Notes under the pieces: model-generated
The model's input: only the letters and a program-made list of their open reading frames with translations
Databases searched by the model: none
What the model was told of the DNA's origin: nothing
Origin: an uncultured Lysobacterales bacterium
Lineage (GTDB): Bacteria; Pseudomonadota; Gammaproteobacteria; Xanthomonadales; SZUA-36
Direction of reading: 5' to 3'
NCBI GenBank assembly: GCA_937995275.1
Contig: CALKKN010000252.1
Location: 1 to 8,535 of the forward strand
Length of the DNA stretch: 8,535 nt
Made by a program: the position numbers and the translations under genes
Shown: positions 1-7,021 of the stretch, piece after piece
How the letters are laid out: each line of letters starts with the position of its first letter
Position numbering within the stretch: the first letter of the stretch is position 1

Positions 1-1902
1 CCTCGCGATCTGGAACCTGGTGCGCAAGAGCGCGGGCTCTAGCTCCTCGGCCCAGAGGTAGCTGTAATACCCGGCGGAATAACCGCCGCCGAAGATGTGC
101 GAAAAACTGTTCAGGAATCGGTTCCATTCCGGCACCGCAACCACCGCTATCCGTTCCCGTACTTCGTCCAGCACCTGTCGCGGCACCGCCGGCCGGTCGG
201 GGTCGTATTCGAGATGGAGGCGCAGATCGCACAGGGCGAACTCCAGCTGCCGCACCAGGAACAGGGCCTTCTGGAAGCGGTGGGACCGCAGCAGGCGCTC
301 TTTCAGGTCGTCCGGCAGCGGTTCGTCCGTCTGGTAGTGATGCGCGTACCTGGAAAGCAGGCTGTCTTCCCAGCACCAGTTCTCGAACAGCTGGCTGGGC
401 AATTCGACGGCATCCCATTCGACATTGTTGATGCCGTTGACCTGCGGCCAGTCGATTTCGGTCAGCAGATGATGCAGACAGTGGCCGAACTCGTGGAAGA
501 GGGTCTGCAGGTCATGATGAGTCAGCAGGCTCGGCTGCTCATCCGTGGGCGGCGCGAAGTTGCAGGTGAGATAGGCGGCGGGCCGCTGGGTCTCGCCGCC
601 GGCGCGACGGCGCGAGAGGCAGACATCCATCCAGGCGCCGCCCCGTTTTCCCTTACGTGCGAACAGGTCCATGAAAATTCCGGCGATACGGCTGCCGTCC
701 TCGTCTTCCAGCCAGTAGAAGCGCACGTCCGGGTGCCATGTCGCGGCCTCTGCATCACCCACCAGCCGCACTCCGAACAGCTCACCGGCAATGTGCCGAA
801 GCGCCTCGAGCATCCGCCCCATCGGGAAGTAAGGCTTCAGATCTTCCTCGGAAAGCCGCAGCTCCGCCTGCCGATAACTTTCGGACCAGAAGGCTATGTC
901 CCAGGCTTGCAGGGGCAGCTCGGCGCCGTGGCTTCGCGCGAATGCCTCGAGGTCGGCGAACTGCTCCAGCGCCGCTGGCCGGGCCCTGGCGGCCAGTTCC
1001 TGCAGGAAGGTCAGCACGGCCTCCGGCGTCTCCGCCATGCGCCGGGCCAGCGCGTACTCAACCCAGTTGTCGAAACCCAGCAGGCGGGCCAGCCGGTGCC
1101 GCAGGGCCAGCATCTCGTCGATCACCGGCGCGTTGTCCCACTGCCCCGCGTTCGGCCCCTGGTCTGAAGCCCGTGTCACGTAAGCCCTGTACACCTCCTG
1201 CCGCAATTCCCGGTCCTGCGCATGGGTCATGACAGCCCGGTAACTCGGCTCGGACAGATCGACCAGCCAGCCCTCCAGCCCCCGAGCTTCCGCATGCTGC
1301 TTCAGCATGTTGCGCTCGGCCTTCGGCAGGCCGGCGAGCCGGTCCGGGGTATCCAGGTGCAAGCTCCAGGCCTGGGTGGCGTCAAGCAGGTTTTCGGAAA
1401 ATTGCGATCCCAGCTGACTCAGCCTCAGGACCCGTTCGCGGTAGGTCTGTTGATCCTCGGGATCGAGGTCGACGCCCTCCATGTGGAAATCGCGCAGTTC
1501 CAGGTCGACGATCCTCTGCTGAACCGGGTCCAGGCTGCCGAAATCCGTCGAATCACGAAGCCGGTGGTACGCGCGATAGATACCCCGATGGTGCTGCCGC
1601 CAGTTCTGGTGCTCCGTCAACCGCTCCAGGCCCACGTTGTACGCTTCGCGCAGCGGTTCGCTGTCCGCTACCGCCTTGAGATGCGATACGGGGGACCAGG
1701 CGCGCGCCACGGCGTCGGCCCACTCCACCTCGGCCTCCACGATGGACCAATGCGGCGCCGCTGCGCCGGCGACGCGATCTTCCACACCGGAGCGGTAGGC
1801 CTGCAGCAAGTTCTCCAGCGCCGGCACGATGTGCTCCGGGCGAATCGCCGGGAAATCCGGGAGGTGATGGGGGCGGGAGCTGTCGAGAAGCGGGTTCCGC
1901 AT
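1..1902 (-). CDS. prlC: Oligopeptidase A, M3 zinc metallopeptidase (C-terminus beyond window)
   Basis: Cytoplasmic zinc endopeptidase of the thimet oligopeptidase (M3) family. In E. coli it degrades short peptides, including cleaved signal peptides. The minus frame is open from 1902 to the left edge, giving 634 residues of a family that is usually about 680, so roughly the last 45 are outside. The zinc motif HEFGH is at residues 470-474 (bases 481-495), with E471 as catalytic base. The third zinc ligand is E500 in VEWDAVELPSQ. The substrate-binding tyrosine block GYSAGYYSYLWAE lies at about 607-619. The N-terminus reads MRNPLLDSS, like other PrlC proteins, so I chose the ATG at 1902; an in-frame ATG at 1920 would add six residues. 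The last 14 visible residues (LEPALLRTRFQIAR) do not resemble the usual L-x-A-D-A-F continuation, so a frameshift or an assembly-edge error is possible there. The gene is divergent from the secreted-protein gene at 2011. Confidence 0.95.
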   Translation of the reverse strand, partial: MRNPLLDSSRPHHLPDFPAIRPEHIVPALENLLQAYRSGVEDRVAGAAAPHWSIVEAEVEWADAVARAWSPVSHLKAVADSEPLREAYNVGLERLTEHQNWRQHHRGIYRAYHRLRDSTDFGSLDPVQQRIVDLELRDFHMEGVDLDPEDQQTYRERVLRLSQLGSQFSENLLDATQAWSLHLDTPDRLAGLPKAERNMLKQHAEARGLEGWLVDLSEPSYRAVMTHAQDRELRQEVYRAYVTRASDQGPNAGQWDNAPVIDEMLALRHRLARLLGFDNWVEYALARRMAETPEAVLTFLQELAARARPAALEQFADLEAFARSHGAELPLQAWDIAFWSESYRQAELRLSEEDLKPYFPMGRMLEALRHIAGELFGVRLVGDAEAATWHPDVRFYWLEDEDGSRIAGIFMDLFARKGKRGGAWMDVCLSRRRAGGETQRPAAYLTCNFAPPTDEQPSLLTHHDLQTLFHEFGHCLHHLLTEIDWPQVNGINNVEWDAVELPSQLFENWCWEDSLLSRYAHHYQTDEPLPDDLKERLLRSHRFQKALFLVRQLEFALCDLRLHLEYDPDRPAVPRQVLDEVRERIAVVAVPEWNRFLNSFSHIFGGGYSAGYYSYLWAEELEPALLRTRFQIAR

Positions 1903-1918
1903 AGGGGTTCGGCCCTGC

Positions 1919-1946
1919 ATAATAGGCAACCTGATCAAGCCGGCAA
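1919..1946 (-). promoter_or_regulatory. Candidate sigma-70 promoter for prlC
   Basis: Read on the minus strand, TTGCCG (1946-1941) and TATTAT (1924-1919) are separated by 16 bp, a fair -35/-10 pair. Transcription would start near 1912, just upstream of the ATG at 1902 and downstream of the ATG at 1920, which favours the shorter prlC start. The leader would be only about 10 nt. The rest of the 1903-2010 gap shows no convincing promoter for the plus-strand gene, only the AAGAGG ribosome site at 1997-2002. Confidence 0.35.
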
Positions 1947-2010
1947 TGTTAGCATGAATCGCTGCCGTATCAGTGGCGACAGAACCCGGCGCAATCAAGA
2001 GGTAGGCGTA

Positions 2011-2553
2011 ATGAGAAAATTACTGCTCCCGACAATGCTGGCATGGTGCCTGCCTCTGGCCACGGCTGCGGAGGAAGGTGATCTGACCGCTGCTCCCGCA
2101 GGCGGACCCTGCGCCTCGGCCGAATATCGGCAGTTCGATTTCTGGATCGGCGATTGGGAGGTCACGCAGAACGGGGAGCCGGCCGGCACCAACTCGATCA
2201 ATCCGGTCCACGGCGGCTGTGCGCTGCAGGAGAACTGGCAGGGGACCGGTGAGGGCGGCATCAGCGGCAGCAGTTTCAACATCTACGACCAGGCGACCAG
2301 CAGATGGCACCAGACCTGGGTCGACTCCAGCGGCTCCCTGCTGTTGCTCGACGGCGGCCTGGTTGACAGCTCGATGGTGCTGATCGGCCAGCGGCCGACC
2401 CGGGATGGCAGCGGCCAGGCCACCCACCGCATCACCTGGACGCCGAACGCGGACGGCAGCGTGCGGCAGCTGTGGGAAGCCAGCAAGGACGGCGGCTCTG
2501 CCTGGAGCGTGGTATTCGACGGCCAGTACGTCCGGCGGGCGCAGCCAAATTGA
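2011..2553 (+). CDS. Secreted DUF1579-like beta-barrel protein, function unknown
   Basis: 180 residues. The ATG at 2011 is preceded by AAGAGG at 1997-2002 and opens a signal peptide: MRKLLLP, a hydrophobic core, and ATA|A near residues 17-20. The mature protein is therefore probably periplasmic or outside the cell. The core starts with FDFWIGDWEV at 42-51, then alternating Gly/Trp/polar strands (ENWQG, WHQTWVDSSG, ITWTPNADGS, RQLWEAS). The F-x-F-x-x-G-x-W-x-V opening is typical of DUF1579-type, lipocalin-like barrels that may hold a hydrophobic ligand; I infer the fold and see no catalytic motif. Cysteines C34 and C70 could form a disulfide after export. The stop codon overlaps the dgkA start, so the two are probably co-transcribed. 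A longer open frame upstream of 2011 runs antisense through prlC and is not part of the gene. Confidence 0.8.
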   Translation: MRKLLLPTMLAWCLPLATAAEEGDLTAAPAGGPCASAEYRQFDFWIGDWEVTQNGEPAGTNSINPVHGGCALQENWQGTGEGGISGSSFNIYDQATSRWHQTWVDSSGSLLLLDGGLVDSSMVLIGQRPTRDGSGQATHRITWTPNADGSVRQLWEASKDGGSAWSVVFDGQYVRRAQPN

Positions 2554-2918
2554 AACCGGGCAAGTCGGGTCTGGCACGGCTCGTAGATGCGACCACCTAT
2601 TCCGCCAAGGGCATCCGTGCCTGTTGGGAGAACGAGGCGGCGTTCCGTCAGGAGGTGGCCCTGCTGCTCGTGTTGCTGCCGTTTTCTTTTTTTGTCGCCC
2701 GTTCGATTGAGCAGTGGCTGCTGCTGATAACGCCCTTGCTCCTGCTGCTGATCGTCGAGTTGCTCAACTCGGCGGTCGAAAACGTGGTCGACCGGATCGG
2801 CCACGAGTTGCACGACCTCTCCGGCCGGGCCAAGGACATGGGCTCGGCGGCAGTGCTGATTTGCCTGATCATGACCGGGCTTTCCTGGTTTTCAATCGGC
2901 TGGAAGAACTTAGCGTGA
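2550..2918 (+). CDS. dgkA: Diacylglycerol kinase (DgkA), TTG start
   Basis: Integral inner-membrane kinase that phosphorylates diacylglycerol with MgATP to give phosphatidic acid, recycling diacylglycerol left by periplasmic glucan and envelope-modification reactions. From the TTG at 2550 it is 122 residues, the same length as the E. coli protein. The amphipathic N-terminal helix contains ENEAAFRQE (27-35). Three membrane segments lie at about 36-50, 55-72 and 98-115. Active-site residues are all present: E29, E70, N73 and E77 in VELLNSAVENVVDRIG, then K95 and D96 in SGRAKDMGSAAVLI. The frame is open further upstream to an ATG at 2472, but that would add 26 unrelated residues inside the previous gene. 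The TTG overlaps the upstream TGA as TTGA (2550-2553), and there is only a weak GGCGGG ahead of it, so translation is probably coupled to the upstream gene. Confidence 0.95.
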   Translation: MKPGKSGLARLVDATTYSAKGIRACWENEAAFRQEVALLLVLLPFSFFVARSIEQWLLLITPLLLLLIVELLNSAVENVVDRIGHELHDLSGRAKDMGSAAVLICLIMTGLSWFSIGWKNLA

Positions 2919-2959
2919 GCCTCCAGCGGCGAGCGGTCTCCCCAGCCGGCGGGATGGGC

Positions 2960-2965
2960 TACAAT
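2960..2965 (+). promoter_or_regulatory. Possible -10 element upstream of the lipoprotein gene
   Basis: In the 93-bp gap after dgkA, TACAAT differs from TATAAT at one position and lies 47 bp before the lipoprotein ATG. No good -35 hexamer is seen at the right spacing (TCTCCC at 2937-2942), so an activator would be needed or the match is chance. No hairpin with a T-run ends the dgkA transcript in this gap, so read-through is also possible. Confidence 0.25.
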
Positions 2966-3011
2966 CTGCCGCGAACCGATTGAATTCGTCAACCGCAAGA
3001 AGAGGGAAGCG

Positions 3012-3446
3012 ATGGGCAAGGGAAAGAGACATCTCCAACTGGGCGGACTCGTCCTGTTCACTCTGGTTATTACCCTGGTGGCCTGCACCCCGAATCCGGT
3101 GGACCAAAGTCGGGGCGAGACCTTCAAACAGTACGAGACCATCATTCGCTGGAGCCAGTGGGACGCCGCGGCGGACTTCATCGCGCCCGAATACCTCGAG
3201 GAACACCCCATCACACGCCTCGATATGGATCGTTTGCGGCTGTTCCGCGTGACCGCTTACACCGTTCGCTCCGCCGGCGTCTACGACGAAGGCATGACGG
3301 CCCGACAAACCGTCGAAATCAAGATGTTCAACGCGCACCAGGCCGTGGAGCGCACGATCATCGACCAGCAGGAATGGCGTTACCACGAAGACGTCAAGCG
3401 CTGGCTGCTGCACAGCGGGCTCCCCGACCCGACCAAACGCTACTGA
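3012..3446 (+). CDS. Small lipoprotein, possibly NTF2-like, function unknown
   Basis: 144 residues starting at the ATG at 3012, with a strong ribosome site AGAGGGA just upstream (about 3000-3006). A basic N-terminus (MGKGKRH) is followed by a hydrophobic stretch and a lipobox L-V-A-C, with lipidated Cys at residue 25. The +2 residue is Thr rather than Asp, which by the enterobacterial Lol rule suggests outer-membrane sorting. The roughly 120-residue mature domain has helical segments (FKQYETIIRW, AAADFIAPEYL) followed by strand-like stretches and ends W-R-Y-H-x-D-x-K-R-W-L-L-H-S-G-L-P, resembling the closing strands of NTF2/SnoaL-like domains. That fold assignment is inference, and no catalytic residues are evident. 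It faces the SDR gene tail to tail with only 7 bp between stop codons and no visible terminator hairpin. Confidence 0.85.
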   Translation: MGKGKRHLQLGGLVLFTLVITLVACTPNPVDQSRGETFKQYETIIRWSQWDAAADFIAPEYLEEHPITRLDMDRLRLFRVTAYTVRSAGVYDEGMTARQTVEIKMFNAHQAVERTIIDQQEWRYHEDVKRWLLHSGLPDPTKRY

Positions 3447-3453
3447 CCGCGGC

Positions 3454-4233
3454 TCAGAAGCCGAATACGCTGAAGCCTCCATCGACCGCCAGGCACTGGC
3501 CCGTTACGTATGAGGCGGCCGGCATACACAGGAAAGCGATGGCGCGGGCGCATTCCTCCGACTCGCCGACCCGCCCCATCGGGGTACGATCGATCACCGT
3601 CTGCAGGAATTCGGGATCGCGTAACACCTGATCGGCGAGCGGAGTCCGGATGTACCAGGGGGCGACCGCGTTGACGCGGATGCCCTCCGCGGCCCACTCG
3701 ACGGCGAGGTTGCGGGTCAGCTGGATCATCCCTGCCTTGCTCATGCCGTACGGCGCACCCGTACGAAGGTGCGTCAGGCCGGCCACCGAAGCGTTGTTGA
3801 CCACACTGGCCGGCGCACCCGCCACCAGTGCGGGGTGCAGCAACCGGCACATTTCGAAGCACGACTCCAGATTGGCCCGCTGAACCAGCCGGTACTCCTC
3901 GAAGGTCAGGTCCGCCATTCGCTTGCGGACATTGGTGCCCGCGTTATTGACGAGGATCTGCAGCTCGCGGCCGGCAGCCGCGCAGGCAAGCTGCCGGCCC
4001 TCCGCCGTCGCCAGATCGGCCGAAATCACTTCGACGCTGCAATCCGGAAGGCCGGCGGCGATCTCGTCTGCAGCGCGCTCGAGCTTCCCGGGTTCGCGGG
4101 CGACGAGCACCAATTCGGCCCCGAGCGCGGCGAATTCCCGGGCCGTGGCGAGGCCGATGCCGCTGCTGGCCCCGGTGACGAGAGCCCGCATGCCATCGAG
4201 CCGCCAGGCGCTGGGCATCAGATCATTCGACAT
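3454..4233 (-). CDS. Short-chain dehydrogenase/reductase, tropinone-reductase-like
   Basis: 259-residue classical SDR oxidoreductase, presumably cytosolic and NAD(P)-dependent. The Rossmann glycine motif TGASSGIG is at 20-27; R46 after the second beta strand suggests preference for NADP(H); D73 contacts the adenine ring; NNAG is at 96-99. The catalytic tetrad is N121, S149 (NNASVAG), Y162 and K166 (YGMSK). PWYIRTPL at 193-199 and the closing DGGFSVFGF match the tropinone-reductase-like branch of the family. The substrate cannot be deduced from sequence. It starts inside the end of sppA (11-bp overlap) and no good ribosome site precedes its ATG, so translation is probably coupled to sppA. Alternative in-frame ATGs at residues 6 and 15 would still keep the glycine motif. 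Confidence 0.9.
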   Translation of the reverse strand: MSNDLMPSAWRLDGMRALVTGASSGIGLATAREFAALGAELVLVAREPGKLERAADEIAAGLPDCSVEVISADLATAEGRQLACAAAGRELQILVNNAGTNVRKRMADLTFEEYRLVQRANLESCFEMCRLLHPALVAGAPASVVNNASVAGLTHLRTGAPYGMSKAGMIQLTRNLAVEWAAEGIRVNAVAPWYIRTPLADQVLRDPEFLQTVIDRTPMGRVGESEECARAIAFLCMPAASYVTGQCLAVDGGFSVFGF

Positions 4234-6070
4234 CGCACAGGCAGTGCGCGGCGACGGTCAGGCCACCGCTGCTACGCATCAGCACGCGGAGGTCCCGGAG
4301 AACACTCTCCGCCATCGTGCCGGGCAGATCCGGGATGCCTGTAACGCCCGGGCCGAAGCGCACCATGACGGTGCTGATGATCTCGATCAGAAACGCCTCG
4401 AACGGGCTGAGTTCGCGTTCATCGTAGACCGCGCGATAATCGCTGCCCAGACCCGCGATGCGAGCGGCGGCGTCAATGGCTTCCTGCAGGGTTCCGGTTT
4501 GATCGACAAGGCCCCGTTCCTTGGCCTGGATACCGCTCCAGACGCGGCCTTCGGCCACGTCGAGTACATCCTGAGCGCTCATCCGACGCGCTTCGGCCAC
4601 GAGGTCTATGAAATCCTCGTACGTTCGATCGACCGCGCGCTGGAAGATTCGGCGGAGATCCGGGTCCAGGGGGCGGTCCAGTCGCAGTTTGCCGGCCAGC
4701 GGAGTGGTGCCCACGCCGTCAGTGCGAATGCCCAGTTTCTCGAGCGGTCGGCCGAAGGTCGGCAGAATTCCGTAAACGCCGATCGATCCCGTGATCGAGG
4801 ACGGGCTGGCCCATATTTCGTCAGCTCCCATGGAAATCCAGTAACCGCCGGAGGCCGCCACGTTCCCCATCGACACAACGACCGTCTTGCCCGATTCCCG
4901 CAGAACCTGGATTTCGCTCCGGATCTTCTCCGCCGCGAAGGCGTCACCACCCGGGCTGTCGATGCGCAGCACAACCGCCTTTGCCTCTGTATCCTCGACC
5001 AAGTTGCGCAGCTTTTCGGACAGCGTCACGTCACCGACAATGCCCTGGGGCTGGACACCGCGGACGATCTCACCTTCGGCGACGACAACGACGACCTTGC
5101 CGCCCGACGCCAGCGGCTTCTTGAGACCGGTGACCGCAAGGTAGTTCCTGTAATCGATTTGGCGGAATCCCTCGCTGCCCGCAGCCGGTGCGCCCTGCTG
5201 CGCCAGCGCAAGGTGCGCCTCGGGCCGGCCCATCAGGCGGTCCACCAGCCCGATCTCCAGCGCGAACCGGGCGAAATCGCCATCGGCCGCATCGACGCGG
5301 TCGGCATACTCGTTAATGGCTGCCGAGAGGTCCTCAAGCGGAATACCGCGATGCCGGGAAATCGTCTCCAGGTACTGCTGCCAGAGATTGCCGATCCAGA
5401 ACAGGTTGTTCTCCTTCGCTTCCGGCGACATGTCGCTGCGCACCCAGGGTTCCACCGCAGACTTGTAGTCGCCGGCCCGAAACAGGTTTACCTCGACTTC
5501 GAGCTTGCCGAGTCCCTCGGCATAGTAGTTGCGGTACGCGGCAAATCCGTCGATCCAGACGATGCCTTTCGGATTCAGCCAGACTTCGTCGGCCAGAGCG
5601 GCGAGGTAATACTGTTGCTGGTTCAGCGTGTCCGCCAGCGCAACCACCGGCTTGCCGGCAGCCTTGAATTCCGCGACAGCCGCTTCGAGTTCGTGAAGCG
5701 AGGCGAGCCCAATGCGCCACAGGTAGGCCGGATCGATCACCAGCCGCACGATCCGGTCATCTTCGGCCGCGCGCCTGACGGCCTCCGTCAGGTCGCGCAG
5801 CCGCGTCTCGGAGCGGACCGAGCCGGCCGCCTGCTCGAGTGCGTAGTCCAACGGCGTGCCGCTGTACTCCTCGACGACAGTGCCCTGCGGACGGAGGATC
5901 AGGGCCGTATCCGGTTGAATGATCAGCGTGTCGGCGGTGTCGATGAGCGCCAGGATGACGAGATAGAGGATCAGGAAGAAGACGGCGTTGAGAACGACTT
6001 TGCGGGCACCGTCGATGAAGTGCCAGATGCCAATAAAAAATCGTGATAGGAAAGATCTTGGTGCGGTCAT
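4223..6070 (-). CDS. sppA: Signal peptide peptidase SppA, 67 kDa long form
   Basis: Membrane-anchored serine protease (S49) that cuts leftover signal peptides and membrane-protein fragments in the bilayer, with catalytic domains on the periplasmic side. 615 residues, close to the 618 of E. coli SppA. One membrane anchor lies at about 25-44. The duplicated Clp-like fold is present in full: the N-terminal half carries the general-base lysine K203 in [13 protein letters not shown] and the C-terminal half the nucleophile S407 in [10 protein letters not shown], equivalent to E. coli K209 and S409. [11 protein letters not shown] (369-379) and [10 protein letters not shown] are typical of the second half. 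The ATG at 6070 is preceded by AGGA (6081-6078 on this strand). The gene is divergent from pspA and the first of a two-gene operon with the SDR. The C-terminal tail ends HCLCDVE, with two Cys residues of unknown meaning. Confidence 0.95.
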   Translation of the reverse strand: MTAPRSFLSRFFIGIWHFIDGARKVVLNAVFFLILYLVILALIDTADTLIIQPDTALILRPQGTVVEEYSGTPLDYALEQAAGSVRSETRLRDLTEAVRRAAEDDRIVRLVIDPAYLWRIGLASLHELEAAVAEFKAAGKPVVALADTLNQQQYYLAALADEVWLNPKGIVWIDGFAAYRNYYAEGLGKLEVEVNLFRAGDYKSAVEPWVRSDMSPEAKENNLFWIGNLWQQYLETISRHRGIPLEDLSAAINEYADRVDAADGDFARFALEIGLVDRLMGRPEAHLALAQQGAPAAGSEGFRQIDYRNYLAVTGLKKPLASGGKVVVVVAEGEIVRGVQPQGIVGDVTLSEKLRNLVEDTEAKAVVLRIDSPGGDAFAAEKIRSEIQVLRESGKTVVVSMGNVAASGGYWISMGADEIWASPSSITGSIGVYGILPTFGRPLEKLGIRTDGVGTTPLAGKLRLDRPLDPDLRRIFQRAVDRTYEDFIDLVAEARRMSAQDVLDVAEGRVWSGIQAKERGLVDQTGTLQEAIDAAARIAGLGSDYRAVYDERELSPFEAFLIEIISTVMVRFGPGVTGIPDLPGTMAESVLRDLRVLMRSSGGLTVAAHCLCDVE

Positions 6071-6096
6071 GGAGCGTTCCTGCGGGCGATGCGCCT

Positions 6097-6126
6097 ATTC
6101 TATGTGCCCACCGGTGCGCGCCACAA
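6097..6126 (-). promoter_or_regulatory. Candidate sigma-70 promoter for sppA-SDR
   Basis: On the minus strand TTGTGG (6126-6121) and TAGAAT (6102-6097) are separated by 18 bp. Transcription would begin near 6090, leaving about a 20-nt leader that contains the AGGA ribosome site of sppA. This is sequence match only. Confidence 0.45.
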
Positions 6127-6207
6127 CGGATAGAAGTCATGGGAACAACGGTCGCGGCGCCTGCCGGGTTCCTCGCCAAATTTGTGTGAAATAGGCCACT
6201 CGCGTCA

Positions 6208-6238
6208 GATTCCTGCTCTGTGAGGCGGCGCAGGAATC
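6208..6238 (+). repeat. Perfect 9-bp inverted repeat, likely activator site (UAS) upstream of pspA
   Basis: GATTCCTGC (6208-6216) and its exact reverse complement GCAGGAATC (6230-6238) are separated by 13 bp; arm centres are 22 bp apart, about two helical turns. The midpoint lies about 41 bp upstream of the -24 element and about 66 bp upstream of the inferred start site, where sigma-54 activators such as PspF bind. No T-run follows, so it is not a standard terminator. The rest of the 6127-6262 stretch shows no gene and no other clear element. Confidence 0.5.
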
Positions 6239-6262
6239 CTGTATTCACCAGCCGAAGGGCGA

Positions 6263-6279
6263 TGGCACGAAACCTGCAT
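6263..6279 (+). promoter_or_regulatory. Sigma-54 (RpoN) promoter of pspA-pspC
   Basis: TGGCACGAAACCTGCAT fits the sigma-54 consensus TGGCACG-N4-TTGCA, with one mismatch (C for T at the first base of TTGC). The invariant GG (6264-6265) and GC (6276-6277) are exactly 10 bp apart. Transcription should begin near 6289, giving about a 32-nt leader that includes the pspA ribosome site. PspF/sigma-54 control of pspA is established in E. coli; here it is inferred from the motif. Confidence 0.8.
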
Positions 6280-6320
6280 CTCATCGTTCGTCAACAGCAA
6301 TTCCAAACAGGAGTTTTCAC

Positions 6321-7019
6321 ATGGGAACATTCTCTCGCCTTCGCTACGTGGTCGCGGCCAACGTCAACGCCCTGCTCGAAAAAGCCGAGGATCCCGAGAA
6401 GTTGCTCCGGGCACTGATCCGCGAGATGGAAGACGCCAGCGAGGAAGCCCGCCTCGCGAGCGCCGACCTGCTGGCCGAACAGCAGCGCACGGCGCGCCTG
6501 GAGTCGGAACTGGAGGCGGAAAGCGGCCAGTGGCGTGACCGGGCCGAGAACGCCGTCGTACAGGACCGCGACGACCTGGCCCGCGTCGCCCTGAAGGCCC
6601 GCGCCGAGGTCGACGCCCGCCACAAGGCGGTCGTCGAAGAACAATCCCGCCTGGCGGAACGCATCACGCAGATGGAACAGGACATGCTCACGCTCAAGAG
6701 CAAGCTTGCGGAAGCCAAGGCCAGGCTCAAAAGCATGCACATGGAAGCGCCCAACGGCGGCAAGGCCGCAACCGTCGAACATTCCACGCCCGGCGAACGC
6801 AAGATGCGCCGCGCCATGCAGCGCTTCGACCGCCTGCAGGCGCAGGTTGACAATCTCGAAGCCCGGGTTCGATCCTATGAAGTGGGTGGGGCGGCGCCCG
6901 CGGTCTGGCAGGACCAGCCCGCCGAACAGGCGGATCCGGCCATCGAGGCTGAACTGCAGCGCCTGAAGCAGCGCCTCGCCGCCGGCGAACAGCGGCCCGC
7001 CGAATCCGAAGAAGCGTGA
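6321..7019 (+). CDS. pspA: Phage shock protein A (PspA/IM30 family)
   Basis: Peripheral inner-membrane protein of the PspA/IM30/Vipp1 (ESCRT-III-like) family. It oligomerises on damaged membrane to limit proton leakage and, in enterobacteria, also inhibits the activator PspF. 232 residues against 222 in E. coli. The N-terminal amphipathic helix (MGTFSRLRYVVAANVNALL) is followed by the family-typical EKAEDPEKLLRALIREMED and a long charged coiled coil up to about residue 145. A further helix (ERKMRRAMQRFDRLQAQVDNL) follows at about 157-178. The C-terminal region has a Pro/Ala/Gln-rich linker and the short helix AIEAELQRLKQRL, ending in an acidic tail. A strong AGGAG lies at 6309-6313 before the ATG at 6321. 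It is the first gene of a tight operon with pspC and sits 44 bp downstream of the sigma-54 -12 element. Confidence 0.95.
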   Translation: MGTFSRLRYVVAANVNALLEKAEDPEKLLRALIREMEDASEEARLASADLLAEQQRTARLESELEAESGQWRDRAENAVVQDRDDLARVALKARAEVDARHKAVVEEQSRLAERITQMEQDMLTLKSKLAEAKARLKSMHMEAPNGGKAATVEHSTPGERKMRRAMQRFDRLQAQVDNLEARVRSYEVGGAAPAVWQDQPAEQADPAIEAELQRLKQRLAAGEQRPAESEEA

Positions 7020-7021
7020 CC

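Noticed and set aside
97..1167. Plus-strand open frame of 356 codons opposite prlC
   Set aside because: The opposite strand encodes PrlC with HEFGH and other conserved blocks throughout; the plus translation resembles no family.
1222..2010. Upstream in-frame extension of the secreted-protein gene to an ATG at 1222
   Set aside because: The extension is antisense to prlC. The ATG at 2011 has a ribosome site and directly starts a signal peptide.
2472..2549. 26-residue N-terminal extension of DgkA from an ATG at 2472
   Set aside because: It lies inside the preceding gene in another frame, is Arg-rich and not seen in DgkA proteins; the TTG start at 2550 gives the family length exactly.
2020..3482. 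Several minus-strand open frames opposite the secreted protein, dgkA and lipoprotein genes
   Set aside because: The plus-strand genes carry clear signal peptide, DgkA active-site and lipobox features; the minus translations have no recognisable motifs.
3923..6046. Plus-strand open frame of 707 codons opposite sppA and the SDR gene
   Set aside because: It lies entirely antisense to two genes with complete catalytic motifs, its translation is Arg/Ala/Asp-rich with no recognisable domain, and it has no suitable ribosome site. Long antisense frames are expected from third-position GC bias.
6208..6238. Inverted repeat read as a rho-independent terminator
   Set aside because: It lies upstream of pspA, not after a gene, has a long 13-nt loop and no T-run after either arm; an activator-binding site fits better.
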